Source: Isoalcanivorax pacificus W11-5
GTDB lineage: Bacteria; Pseudomonadota; Gammaproteobacteria; Pseudomonadales; Alcanivoracaceae
Length of the DNA: 64,000 nt
Assembly (NCBI RefSeq): GCF_000299335.2
Contig: NZ_CP004387.1
Span: 3,302,994-3,366,993, forward strand
Direction: 5' to 3'
Shown: piece by piece, positions 56,880 to 64,000 of the stretch
Layout of the letters: each line of letters begins with the position of its first letter
Position numbering within the stretch: the first letter of the stretch is position 1
Program-made: the position numbers and the translations under genes
The notes under the pieces: model-generated
Told to the model about the DNA's origin: nothing
Database searches by the model: none
What the model saw: the letters and a program-made list of their open reading frames with translations, nothing else

Positions 56880-57794
56880 ATGAACGCTACAACACACGCC
56901 CTGACCCGCTTTACCCCGCTGGCCCTGTGCCTGGCCCTGGCCGCTTGCGGCGGGGGTTCCTCCGATGGTGGCCAGCTCGGCACCATTGACCCGATTCCGT
57001 TGCCGCTGGATGAGGATTACGCGCCGGTGGCAGCGCGACTGGCGGTGAGTTATCCCGAAGTGATTGCCGATACGTATAACGATCTGTTCGCTCTTGTGGA
57101 TGATATCCGCAATGAATGTGATGAGTTTCTGACGGAAACGGATCTCGGCGATGGCGCATTCAGTCTTAAAGTAGAGAACTGCGCCGTTGCCCCCCCTTCC
57201 CCCCCCATGACTTACCATGAACGCAACACGAACCTGTTGCTAACCTACGTCTCGGAAGCGCCGGCCACTCAGACTTATGATATCTCCACTTTCGAGGATG
57301 ATGTGCTGGATATCGCTGGTGGTTTCCGAACCGTGCAACAGACCCGGGCGGACGGTTCCCTGACAGCCACCAGCGGCACCGATGGCCTGGCACTGACCAA
57401 TACCAATGCGAGCGTCACTCAGCGGGTAGAGGTTTACGATGCGGTATCCAATACATTGCTGGAGAGCCAGAGCGGCCTCCACTACTTTCACTTACAGAAC
57501 TACGATCTCAATTTTGAAGTTACCCCCACCGCCACCTCCGCAGAACAAACTGGCCGCCTGACCGTGTTTGTCGGTGCCATCGAAGCCTATATTGACATCG
57601 AAACCGATACGGCCCTCGAACAGGATATCGGCGAGGACTGCCCGCACGCGGGCCAGGTGCTGGTGACAGGGAGCAATGATGACGACATGTCCATCCATTT
57701 TTCCGGCACAGACGTTTTGGTCATGATCAATGGCGCCGACCTGGAGTACCCCATTACCTGCGAAGAATTCATAGAATGGACCGCTGAGGAATAA
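56880..57794 (+). CDS. Hypothetical lipoprotein, second of a tandem pair
   Basis: 304 residues from ATG 56880. A lipoprotein signal ends LALAAC, followed by GGGSSDGG and a long acidic, beta-rich body. The frame is open further upstream without similarity. The C-terminal TCEEFIEW and the preceding ING segment parallel the end of the upstream gene. No domain recognised. It is separated from the first lipoprotein by a terminator-like hairpin, so it may have its own promoter in 56734-56879. Confidence 0.8.
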   Translation: MNATTHALTRFTPLALCLALAACGGGSSDGGQLGTIDPIPLPLDEDYAPVAARLAVSYPEVIADTYNDLFALVDDIRNECDEFLTETDLGDGAFSLKVENCAVAPPSPPMTYHERNTNLLLTYVSEAPATQTYDISTFEDDVLDIAGGFRTVQQTRADGSLTATSGTDGLALTNTNASVTQRVEVYDAVSNTLLESQSGLHYFHLQNYDLNFEVTPTATSAEQTGRLTVFVGAIEAYIDIETDTALEQDIGEDCPHAGQVLVTGSNDDDMSIHFSGTDVLVMINGADLEYPITCEEFIEWTAEE

Positions 57795-57810
57795 TAAACC
57801 GGGCGATCCA

Positions 57811-57840
57811 CTGCGCTCGCACCCTGCGGTGTGAGCGCAG
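57811..57840. terminator. Hairpin between convergent lipoprotein and monooxygenase genes
   Basis: 12-bp stem (57811-57822 with 57829-57840, CTGCGCTCGCAC) containing one G-U pair and a six-base loop. It sits 16 bases past the lipoprotein stop and 23 bases before the monooxygenase stop, so it may act on either transcript. Confidence 0.65.
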
Positions 57841-57863
57841 CGGACACTCTTCGACAGCCCCCG

Positions 57864-59381
57864 TCAGGCCGCGCCTTGCTGCTGAATCTCTTCCAGCGAT
57901 ACAAACTCATAATCAGTACTGCACACCCGCCGCGTCTCCAGCCAGTAACGCCAGGTTGCCCCCGGCCAGAGCGCAACGTTGCGCCCGTCCGCCTGCTGGT
58001 ACCAGCTTGTACAGCCCGATGTCCAGGTGGTGCCCTGCAACCGCCGTTGTACCGCGTCATTGAAGGCGCGCTGCGCCGCCGGCTTCACATCCAGGTAATC
58101 CGCCTCTTCGGCTTTCAGCAGGCGCATGCATTGCAGGATGTAATTCACCTGGCATTCGATCATGAACAGGATCGAATTGTGCCCCAGGCCGGTGTTCGGC
58201 CCCACCAGCATGTACAGGTTGGGATAGCCGCTGACGGTGACGCCGTAATAGGCTTCCGCCGCCTCGGCCCAGTCCTTCGTCAATTCATGCCCCGGCAAAC
58301 CGGTGAGCGGGAAATCCTTCATGTAGATGCGCGGGTCAACGACAAAGCCCGTGCCGAGAATCAGGCAGTCCGCCGGGTGTTCCAGCCCGTCATCCGTGAC
58401 CACGCTGTGGGCACGCACCTCACGGATGCCGGCGGTCACCAGCGACACATTGTCGCGGTTGAACATCGGATACCACTTGTTGGAGATCAGCACCCGCTTG
58501 CAGCCGAACGCATAATCCGGGGTCAATGCGCGGGCGAGTTGCCGGTCGCGCACCTGGAAGCGGATAAAGGCGCGGCACAGGGCTTCCAGCACACGCGCCG
58601 CGCGCGGGCTGGACGCCGGCATTACCCGTGACTCGTTACTCCAGTACAGCCGCGCCCGATGCAGCCGGCGCAGCGACGGAAAGCGCCGGAACAACGCCTT
58701 GCTGATACCGGGGTAACCGCGTTCATCACGGGGCACCACCCAGGCCGGCGTGCGCTGGAACACCGACAGGCTTTTCACCACCGGCGCGATCTCCGGGCAA
58801 TACTGAATCGCGCTACCGCCAGTGCCGATGGAAATGACCCGCTTGCCGGCCAGATCATAGTCATGATCCCATTCCGCCGAGTGCATCACCTTGCCCTGAA
58901 AATCGGACAGGCCCTGGATGGCCGGAATATTCGGCACATGCAACGGCCCCGACGCCAGCACAAAGTGACGGCACACAAAGGTGTCGCCCTGTGCCGTGTG
59001 CAGTGTCCAGCGCGCCGTCGCCGCATCGAAATGCGCGGTATTCACTTCCTGCCGGAAACGAATGAACGGCCGCAACCCATACTGCTCGGTGACATCGAGA
59101 ATGTACTGCTCGATTTCCTGCTGCGGCGCGTAGCGTTTCGACCAGTCCGGCTTGCCCGCAAACGAATACGAATACAGATGCGACTGCACATCGCACCCGG
59201 CGCCCGGATAGCCATTGAAATACCAGGCGCCGCCGACCTCGCCGGCCTTTTCAAGCACGACAAAATCATCGTTACCCTGTTCGCGCAACCTGATCGCCAT
59301 GCACAGGCCACCAAACCCGGCCCCGACAATCACCACATTCACCTGTGTGACAGGCGCTTTCGTGGATACTTTTTTGCTCAT
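57864..59381 (-). CDS. Flavin-containing monooxygenase, Baeyer-Villiger type
   Basis: 505 residues. FAD-binding VGAGFGG near residues 19-25, the Baeyer-Villiger fingerprint FxGxxxHxxxW(D) at 161-171, and the NADPH-binding SIGTGGSAIQ near 184-193. Such enzymes insert oxygen next to ketones; AlmA-type relatives in Alcanivorax and Acinetobacter act on long-chain alkane products. Which substrate applies cannot be read here. Followed on the transcript by nothing; preceded by the PF10118 hydrolase gene 11 bases upstream, so the two are co-transcribed. Confidence 0.92.
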   Translation of the reverse strand: MSKKVSTKAPVTQVNVVIVGAGFGGLCMAIRLREQGNDDFVVLEKAGEVGGAWYFNGYPGAGCDVQSHLYSYSFAGKPDWSKRYAPQQEIEQYILDVTEQYGLRPFIRFRQEVNTAHFDAATARWTLHTAQGDTFVCRHFVLASGPLHVPNIPAIQGLSDFQGKVMHSAEWDHDYDLAGKRVISIGTGGSAIQYCPEIAPVVKSLSVFQRTPAWVVPRDERGYPGISKALFRRFPSLRRLHRARLYWSNESRVMPASSPRAARVLEALCRAFIRFQVRDRQLARALTPDYAFGCKRVLISNKWYPMFNRDNVSLVTAGIREVRAHSVVTDDGLEHPADCLILGTGFVVDPRIYMKDFPLTGLPGHELTKDWAEAAEAYYGVTVSGYPNLYMLVGPNTGLGHNSILFMIECQVNYILQCMRLLKAEEADYLDVKPAAQRAFNDAVQRRLQGTTWTSGCTSWYQQADGRNVALWPGATWRYWLETRRVCSTDYEFVSLEEIQQQGAA

Positions 59382-59392
59382 CAGCTCTTCCC

Positions 59393-60244
59393 TCAGGCAC
59401 GCCGTGCCGGCAGGTCATTGAACGCGGCCACTTCGTCCATCAGCGCAGGCGCCAGCGCCAGGAACGCGCGGTTGTCGTGCTGCCAGGGATGAAAATCGCG
59501 CCGGAAAAAATCAGCCCAGTCCGGCAATGCGCGCCGCAGCACGCCCGGCCGGCCCGCCACCAGTTGCACCACCTGCCACCAGCCCTTGAGCCGGAACAAC
59601 CCGCCCGCCCGCGTCACCATCACCACATAGAACGGTATGAACAGACCCCAGAAAAGCATATTGGCCAGCAGAAACGCCATCACCCGCAGGCCATAGCCGC
59701 GCGCACCGCGTCCCACCACCTGTTCATAGGCGTCAAAGCACACCGCCTTGTGCTCGGTTTCTTCCAGCGCGTGCCAGCGCCAGACAGCGGCGAAATGCAC
59801 CTCAGCTTCCGCAAGCAGCGTTTCATTGCGCAACAGCATGTCACCGAGCACAGCGGTGAGGTGTTCCAGTGCCACCGTGGCTGCCAGTTGCACTGACGCT
59901 GGCAGTCGCTTCACCGCCTCCAGCAACCGTTCCACTACGCGCTCCATCGCCTGCACCGGCAGGCCGGCTCCCTGCAACGCGTGGTTGTAATCCTCGTGCT
60001 CGCGGGTATGAAAACCTTCCTGGCCAATAAATGCCGAGATCTGCGCCTTCAGTGCGGTATCGGTAATCTCATGCCGGAAATTGCGCACGCTCTGGATAAA
60101 GAAACGCTCGCCTGCGGGAAAGAACAGTGACAGCGTGTTGAAGAATTGCGTGACATGCAGGCCCGCCGGATGCCAGTTCAGCACGCGCCCTTGCGGCAGT
60201 GCGAACCGGAGATTGCGGCGGACCGGATCAATCTGAATGGACAT
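59393..60244 (-). CDS. PF10118-type predicted metal-dependent hydrolase
   Basis: 283 residues, largely helical. Ferritin-like di-iron ligand pattern: GQEGFHTREHEDYN near 88-101, ATVALEHLTAVLGD near 143-156, and HALEETEHKAVCFDAYEQV near 178-196. PF10118 is annotated as a metal-dependent hydrolase but the reaction is unknown. First gene of a two-gene operon with the flavin monooxygenase, a pairing that suggests joint action on a hydrophobic substrate (inference). A central hydrophobic stretch (VMAFLLANMLFWGLFIPFYVVMV) suggests membrane association. Confidence 0.88.
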   Translation of the reverse strand: MSIQIDPVRRNLRFALPQGRVLNWHPAGLHVTQFFNTLSLFFPAGERFFIQSVRNFRHEITDTALKAQISAFIGQEGFHTREHEDYNHALQGAGLPVQAMERVVERLLEAVKRLPASVQLAATVALEHLTAVLGDMLLRNETLLAEAEVHFAAVWRWHALEETEHKAVCFDAYEQVVGRGARGYGLRVMAFLLANMLFWGLFIPFYVVMVTRAGGLFRLKGWWQVVQLVAGRPGVLRRALPDWADFFRRDFHPWQHDNRAFLALAPALMDEVAAFNDLPARRA

Positions 60245-60360
60245 AGCCGTACCCCTTGCCAGATAGCGGAAAACGGGGACAGCTTAGGCGGAGAGGAAAT
60301 CATCGAAAACGGTCACATTGGACAATGTCACCGTTTGTTGATCCACGTCAACGGACGCGC

Positions 60361-60870
60361 TTACGCGGGCCAGCGGAAAGGCACTTGCCAGAGTTTCTGC
60401 GCCGACATGTCCAGCCGCGCCAGCAGTGCCGCATAGGTTTCACCCAGCACCGGATGGCGCGCCTGCGGCGCGAGATCGGCCAGCGGACGCAGCACAAAGG
60501 CGTGCTTGAGAATTTCATCGCGCGGTAGCTCCACACCATCGACCAGGCCGGTGAGGTCGCCGTAGGTGAGCACATCGATGTCCAGCGTCCGGCTGGCGAA
60601 TTTCTTGTCGCCGCGCACACGGCCGTGGTCCGCCTCGATGTCGCGCAGCAGGCCGGCCAGCTCGCCCAATGGCAGCCCGGTATCGATGCGTGCCACCAGA
60701 TTCAGGAAGGGCGCGCCGTCAAAGCCCACCGCCTCGCTTTCGTACACGGGGCTGAGATGCACCTCGCCAAACTGCGCTGCCAGCGCATCCAGGCCGGCAC
60801 GGATATTGTGTTCACGGTCGATATTGGAGCCGAGACTCAGGTACACCCGGGTCATCGCTTGTGACGCCAT
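60361..60870 (-). CDS. folK: 2-amino-4-hydroxy-6-hydroxymethyldihydropteridine diphosphokinase
   Basis: 169 residues. YLSLGSNI near the start, FLNLVARIDTGL, and SRTLDIDVLTYGD with the Mg-binding Asp pair, then LPRDEILKHAFVLRPLADLAP. It pyrophosphorylates 6-hydroxymethyldihydropterin in folate synthesis. The ATG at 60870 shares one base with the folB stop; a second ATG five codons in is possible. Confidence 0.96.
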   Translation of the reverse strand: MASQAMTRVYLSLGSNIDREHNIRAGLDALAAQFGEVHLSPVYESEAVGFDGAPFLNLVARIDTGLPLGELAGLLRDIEADHGRVRGDKKFASRTLDIDVLTYGDLTGLVDGVELPRDEILKHAFVLRPLADLAPQARHPVLGETYAALLARLDMSAQKLWQVPFRWPA

Positions 60871-61226
60871 CAGGAACGCTCACCCCGTTCGATGATCACG
60901 CCGACATCGTGCGAGCCACGCAACGCGCCCGGCTTGGAGAGCCGCAGCCGTACCCAGGGCACATCGAATTCATCCAGCACGATGGCGGCGGCTTTCTCCG
61001 CCAGCGTTTCCACCAGCTGGAATTCCGAGGTCTGGATAAAGCTGATCAGGCGCTTGCCGACGGCCTTGTAGTCCAGCGTGTCTTCAATACTGTCGGTGGC
61101 GGCCGCGCGACGAATATCCGCGCCCATTTCCAGGTCCAGGCTCACGGTCTGGCGAATGCGGCGCTCCCAGTCGAAGATGCCGATGACGGTATCCACCTTC
61201 AGGTCGCGGATATAGACGATATCCAT
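60870..61226 (-). CDS. folB: Dihydroneopterin aldolase
   Basis: 118 residues from ATG 61226 (MDIVYIRDLKVDTVIGIFDWERR), with AAGGA six bases upstream; an in-frame TTG two codons earlier is less likely. Catalytic residues sit in the conserved IGIFDWER and the segment around ETLAEKAA. FolB makes 6-hydroxymethyldihydropterin, the substrate of FolK encoded immediately downstream. It is divergent from plsY. Confidence 0.96.
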   Translation of the reverse strand: MDIVYIRDLKVDTVIGIFDWERRIRQTVSLDLEMGADIRRAAATDSIEDTLDYKAVGKRLISFIQTSEFQLVETLAEKAAAIVLDEFDVPWVRLRLSKPGALRGSHDVGVIIERGERS

Positions 61227-61316
61227 TTTCAATCCTTATGCGATCATGCGAAGCTTGCCGCCCAGGGAGCGCCGGCACTCGCCGGGCGCTCTGCGCAGAG
61301 CGGAGGATTATAGCCG

Positions 61317-61937
61317 GTGGACCTCAACACATTACAGGATGCCTGGTGGCTCACACTGTTGTTGTGTCTGGGCGCCTACCTGCTGGGCTCGATCTCCAGC
61401 GCCATTCTGGTCTGCCGCCTGTTCGGCTATCCCGACCCACGCACCCAGGGCTCCAGCAACCCCGGCGCCACCAATGTGCTGCGCATTGCCGGCAAGCCGG
61501 CGGCGGCGCTCACCCTGCTGGGTGATGTGCTCAAGGGCGTGGTGCCGGTGCTGGTCGCCGCACAGATCGGGCTGAGCGCCACGGCCACCGCGCTGATCGG
61601 TTTCTGCGCCTTTCTCGGCCACCTGTTCCCGGTGTTTTTCCAGTTGCGCGGCGGCAAGGGCGTGGCCACGGCCTTCGGCCTGCTGTTTGCGCTGCACTGG
61701 CCCACCGGCATCGCCACCGGCCTCACTTGGCTGGGTGTGTTCGGCGCCACACGCATTTCCTCACTGGCGTCGATGATTGCCTTTATCGTCATGCCGGCGG
61801 TGTTGTGGTTCTGGCTGCCCGGCGCCTTCTGGCCGATGCTGCTGCTGACGCTGATCCTGCTGGCGCGGCATCACAGCAATATCCGCAAGCTGGTCAGCGG
61901 CCAGGAACTGGGCTTCAGAAAACCGAAGTCAGACTGA
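61317..61937 (+). CDS. plsY: Acyl-phosphate glycerol-3-phosphate acyltransferase PlsY
   Basis: 206 residues starting at GTG 61317, with GGAGG ten bases upstream. Five membrane segments and the three conserved loops: [54 protein letters not shown] and [14 protein letters not shown]. PlsY makes lysophosphatidic acid from acyl-phosphate. Its last nine bases overlap the convergent tsaD gene. Confidence 0.97.
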   Translation: MDLNTLQDAWWLTLLLCLGAYLLGSISSAILVCRLFGYPDPRTQGSSNPGATNVLRIAGKPAAALTLLGDVLKGVVPVLVAAQIGLSATATALIGFCAFLGHLFPVFFQLRGGKGVATAFGLLFALHWPTGIATGLTWLGVFGATRISSLASMIAFIVMPAVLWFWLPGAFWPMLLLTLILLARHHSNIRKLVSGQELGFRKPKSD

Positions 61938-62984
61938 GCGCGTGACCGGCGTCAGCTCCGTGAGCGGCCAGCGGGCGCGCACGGCAATGCCGAGATCCTG
62001 CTGCTGTTCACCACCGGCCAGCCGCAGCGCACCGGCAAACGCAATCATGGCGCCGTTATCGGTGCACAATGCCTGACGCGGATAACACACCCGCACCGGC
62101 TTGTGGCCACGGGCCGGCTTCGCCAGCGCCTCTGCCAGCCGGGCGCGCAGGCGCCGGTTGGCGCTGACGCCCCCGGCCATCACCAGAGTGTCGTGGCCGG
62201 TCTGCTGCATGGCCCGGCGGCATTTGATCACCAGCGTCTCCACCACCGCTTCCTCGAACGCACGGGCAATATCGGCGCGGTCCTGCTCGCTCAGCGCCTC
62301 CTTGCCGCCGCACTCGGCGATGGTGTTCAGGCAATAGGTCTTCAGGCCCGAGAAGCTGAAATCCAGCCCTGGCCGGTCGGTCATCGGGCGCGGGAAGGTA
62401 AAGCGCGCCGGGTCGCCCTGCTCCGCCAGCGCACTGATGCGCGGGCCACCGGGATAGCCCAGCCCCATCATCTTGGCGGCCTTGTCGAACGCTTCCCCGG
62501 CAGCATCGTCCAGCGATTCGCCCAGCAGGTGGTAATCCCCCAGGCTGCGTGCCTCCAGCAGCAGGGTGTGGCCGCCGCTGACCAGCAACGCCACGAACGG
62601 AAACGCCGGCGGCTCGTCTTCCAGCAGCGGCGCCAGCAAATGGCCTTCCATATGATGCACCGCCACCGCCGGAATGCCCCAGCCAAACGCCAGCGAACGC
62701 GCCGCCGCCGCGCCGACCAGCAGCGCCCCGGCCAGGCCGGGGCCGGCAGTATAGGCCACGCCGTCGATGTCCGCCGCCGTGCAGCCGGCCTGGTCCATCA
62801 CCTGTTGCACCAGCGGCAGCAGGCGCCGCACATGGTCACGGCTGGCCAGTTCCGGCACCACGCCACCGTGCTCGGCGTGCATGGCCACCTGGCTGTACAG
62901 GGCTTCCGCCAGCAGGCCGCGCGCCGTGTCGTACAGCGCCACGCCGGTCTCGTCACAGCTTGTTTCTATACCCAGTACACGCAT
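61929..62984 (-). CDS. tsaD: tRNA N6-threonylcarbamoyladenosine synthase subunit TsaD
   Basis: 351 residues. [12 protein letters not shown] at 5-16 and the metal-binding HMEGH at 111-115, then [12 protein letters not shown] and [12 protein letters not shown]. With TsaB, TsaC and TsaE it forms t6A37 in ANN-decoding tRNAs. It diverges from rpsU, the standard gammaproteobacterial arrangement. Confidence 0.98.
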   Translation of the reverse strand: MRVLGIETSCDETGVALYDTARGLLAEALYSQVAMHAEHGGVVPELASRDHVRRLLPLVQQVMDQAGCTAADIDGVAYTAGPGLAGALLVGAAAARSLAFGWGIPAVAVHHMEGHLLAPLLEDEPPAFPFVALLVSGGHTLLLEARSLGDYHLLGESLDDAAGEAFDKAAKMMGLGYPGGPRISALAEQGDPARFTFPRPMTDRPGLDFSFSGLKTYCLNTIAECGGKEALSEQDRADIARAFEEAVVETLVIKCRRAMQQTGHDTLVMAGGVSANRRLRARLAEALAKPARGHKPVRVCYPRQALCTDNGAMIAFAGALRLAGGEQQQDLGIAVRARWPLTELTPVTRSV

Positions 62985-63082
62985 CAGGGCCTCGGGTTCA
63001 GGGGCGGGTCAGGGGGCGGATGATAGTCGCCGGCCACGCGAGGGGCCAGTTTCAGGCCCGATATCGGGCCTGCCGGGCTGCT

Positions 63083-63110
63083 TTGCAAATCCTCCGGGCT
63101 CCGGTAGAAT
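63083..63110 (+). promoter_or_regulatory. Sigma-70 promoter of rpsU
   Basis: TTGCAA (63083-63088), a 16-base spacer and TAGAAT (63105-63110), giving a leader of about 85 bases. The leader contains a 6-bp hairpin (TCCGTG/CACGGA with TCCG loop). Confidence 0.65.
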
Positions 63111-63200
63111 GCCGCGCTCTCCGTGTCCGCACGGACATACAGAACCGAGTCCAGGGCGGTGCCCATCGGGCCGACCTGAACAACACAAGGGTAAGATTGC

Positions 63201-63416
63201 ATGCCGCAAGTACGTGTAAAAGAAGGCGAACCGTTTGACGTGGCCCTGCGCCGTTTCAAGCGCTCCTGCGAGAAGGCCGGTGTTCTGGCCGAAGTGCGTC
63301 GTCGCGAGTTTTACGAAAAGCCGACCCAGGAACGCAAGCGCAAGCGTGCCGCCGCTGTAAAACGCCACCTGAAAAAGGTGTCGCGCGAGCAACTGCACCG
63401 CAAGCGTCTGTACTGA
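63201..63416 (+). CDS. rpsU: 30S ribosomal protein S21
   Basis: 71 residues, the standard length: [42 protein letters not shown] and a basic C-terminus. S21 contacts the anti-Shine-Dalgarno region of 16S rRNA. First gene of the rpsU-yqeY(-dnaG-rpoD) macromolecular synthesis region, the rest of which lies beyond the window. Confidence 0.98.
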   Translation: MPQVRVKEGEPFDVALRRFKRSCEKAGVLAEVRRREFYEKPTQERKRKRAAAVKRHLKKVSREQLHRKRLY

Positions 63417-63487
63417 TCGGCCTTTCCGGCCGTTAGTACCTTCCGCTTCAGGCCTATTTTTCAGGCGTATTTCTCAGGAGCGCCCCG

Positions 63488-63937
63488 ATGAGCGACATCA
63501 AGGCCAGCCTGACCAGTGCCATGAAGGATGCCATGCGCGCCAGGGACAGCGTCCGTCTGGGCGTCATCCGCATGGCCCTGGCCGCCTTCAAGCAGGTCGA
63601 GGTGGACGAGCGCATCGAGGTCTCTGACGAGCGCGCGCTGGTGATCATGGACAAGCTGGTCAAACAGCGCCAGGACGCCGCCACGCAATACGCCGATGCC
63701 GGCCGCCAGGAACTGGCGGATACCGAACTGGCCGAGATTGAGGTGCTGCGCGAATTCCTGCCGGCACCGCTCTCCGAGGCCGAGATCGACGCCCTCATCG
63801 ACCAGGCCATTGCCGCCACCGGTGCCGCCGGCATGCAGGACATGGGCAAGGTGATGGGCCAGCTCAAGCCGCAACTGCAGGGCCGCGCCGACATGGGCGC
63901 CGTCAGCGGCCGTATCAAGGCGCGCCTGAGCGCCTGA
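63488..63937 (+). CDS. yqeY: GatB/YqeY domain-containing protein
   Basis: 149 residues. Whole-length YqeY domain resembling the tRNA-binding tail of GatB: LTSAMKDAMRARDSVRLGVIRMALAAFKQVEVDE, KLVKQRQDAATQYADAGRQELADTE and a C-terminal MGQLKPQLQGRADMGAVSGRIKARL. Precise role unknown. Between rpsU and, presumably, dnaG. The last 63 bases of the window after its stop hold nothing I recognise. Confidence 0.95.
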   Translation: MSDIKASLTSAMKDAMRARDSVRLGVIRMALAAFKQVEVDERIEVSDERALVIMDKLVKQRQDAATQYADAGRQELADTELAEIEVLREFLPAPLSEAEIDALIDQAIAATGAAGMQDMGKVMGQLKPQLQGRADMGAVSGRIKARLSA

Positions 63938-64000
63938 TTTCGCTCCATTGCGTCACATTCCCGCATATCGCCGGTGCGCTGGGCGCCCCGGCGTCGTGCC

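Overview
This is 64 kb of high-GC DNA from a motile, aerobic gammaproteobacterium. The gene neighbourhoods lptD-surA-pdxA-rsmA-apaG-apaH, rpsU-yqeY with tsaD and plsY divergent, amgK-murU-rpe and prkA-yeaH-spoVR are all gammaproteobacterial. The caa3-type oxidase, the Baeyer-Villiger-type flavin monooxygenase and the PF10118 di-iron hydrolase fit a marine or hydrocarbon-associated lineage such as Alcanivoracaceae. That last assignment is an inference from gene content, not from a search.

Layout. 1-1134: 3' part of a Fic-family AMP-transferase gene, followed by a 152-bp element with terminal inverted repeats. 1350-25868: one large flagellar region: flaG; fliE divergent from fliFGHIJK-fliLMNOP; a terminator and an odd inverted heptamer array; fliQR; a Phd/VapC toxin-antitoxin pair; flgLKJIHGFEDCB on the minus strand; then flgAMN on the plus strand. 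Three excellent sigma-28 (FliA) promoters precede flaG, flgK and flgM. flhAB, the flagellin and cap genes, the motor genes and fliA are not in the window. 25880-28691: sodC, a 529-bp stretch without a supported gene, and an Old Yellow Enzyme divergent from an HxlR regulator with two matching operator palindromes. 28696-33891: a minus-strand oxidase operon (coxB with fused cytochrome c, fused coxA/coxC, a small membrane protein, ctaG) and a DUF2231 membrane protein. 33980-36220: a CopD-like membrane protein and an orphan membrane-GAF sensor. 36221-39294: gamma-carbonic anhydrase, rpe, murU and amgK. 39395-46154: lptD to apaH. 46393-51204: prkA, yeaH and spoVR. 51310-53307: a nitronate monooxygenase and an EamA transporter. 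53414-57794: a small basic ORF with its own terminator, cca, folM and two related lipoproteins in tandem. 57864-60244: flavin monooxygenase and PF10118 hydrolase. 60361-63937: folK, folB, plsY, tsaD, rpsU and yqeY.

How the genes work together. The flagellar block supplies the basal body, rod, P and L rings, hook, hook-filament junction and most of the export apparatus. FlgM links hook completion to FliA, whose promoters sit in front of flgM, flgKL and flaG. The amgK-murU pair is the MurNAc recycling route, which bypasses de novo UDP-MurNAc synthesis. LptD and SurA are the outer-membrane LPS translocon and its chaperone. The oxidase operon carries its own copper/assembly factor.

The least ordinary material is non-coding: the 152-bp element whose right end forms the -35 of the flaG promoter, a related copy that encodes the tail of FlgJ, a third related stem-loop after spoVR, and the inverted 7-bp arrays between fliP and fliQ. 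I found no CRISPR array, rRNA, tRNA, complete insertion sequence or obvious prophage.
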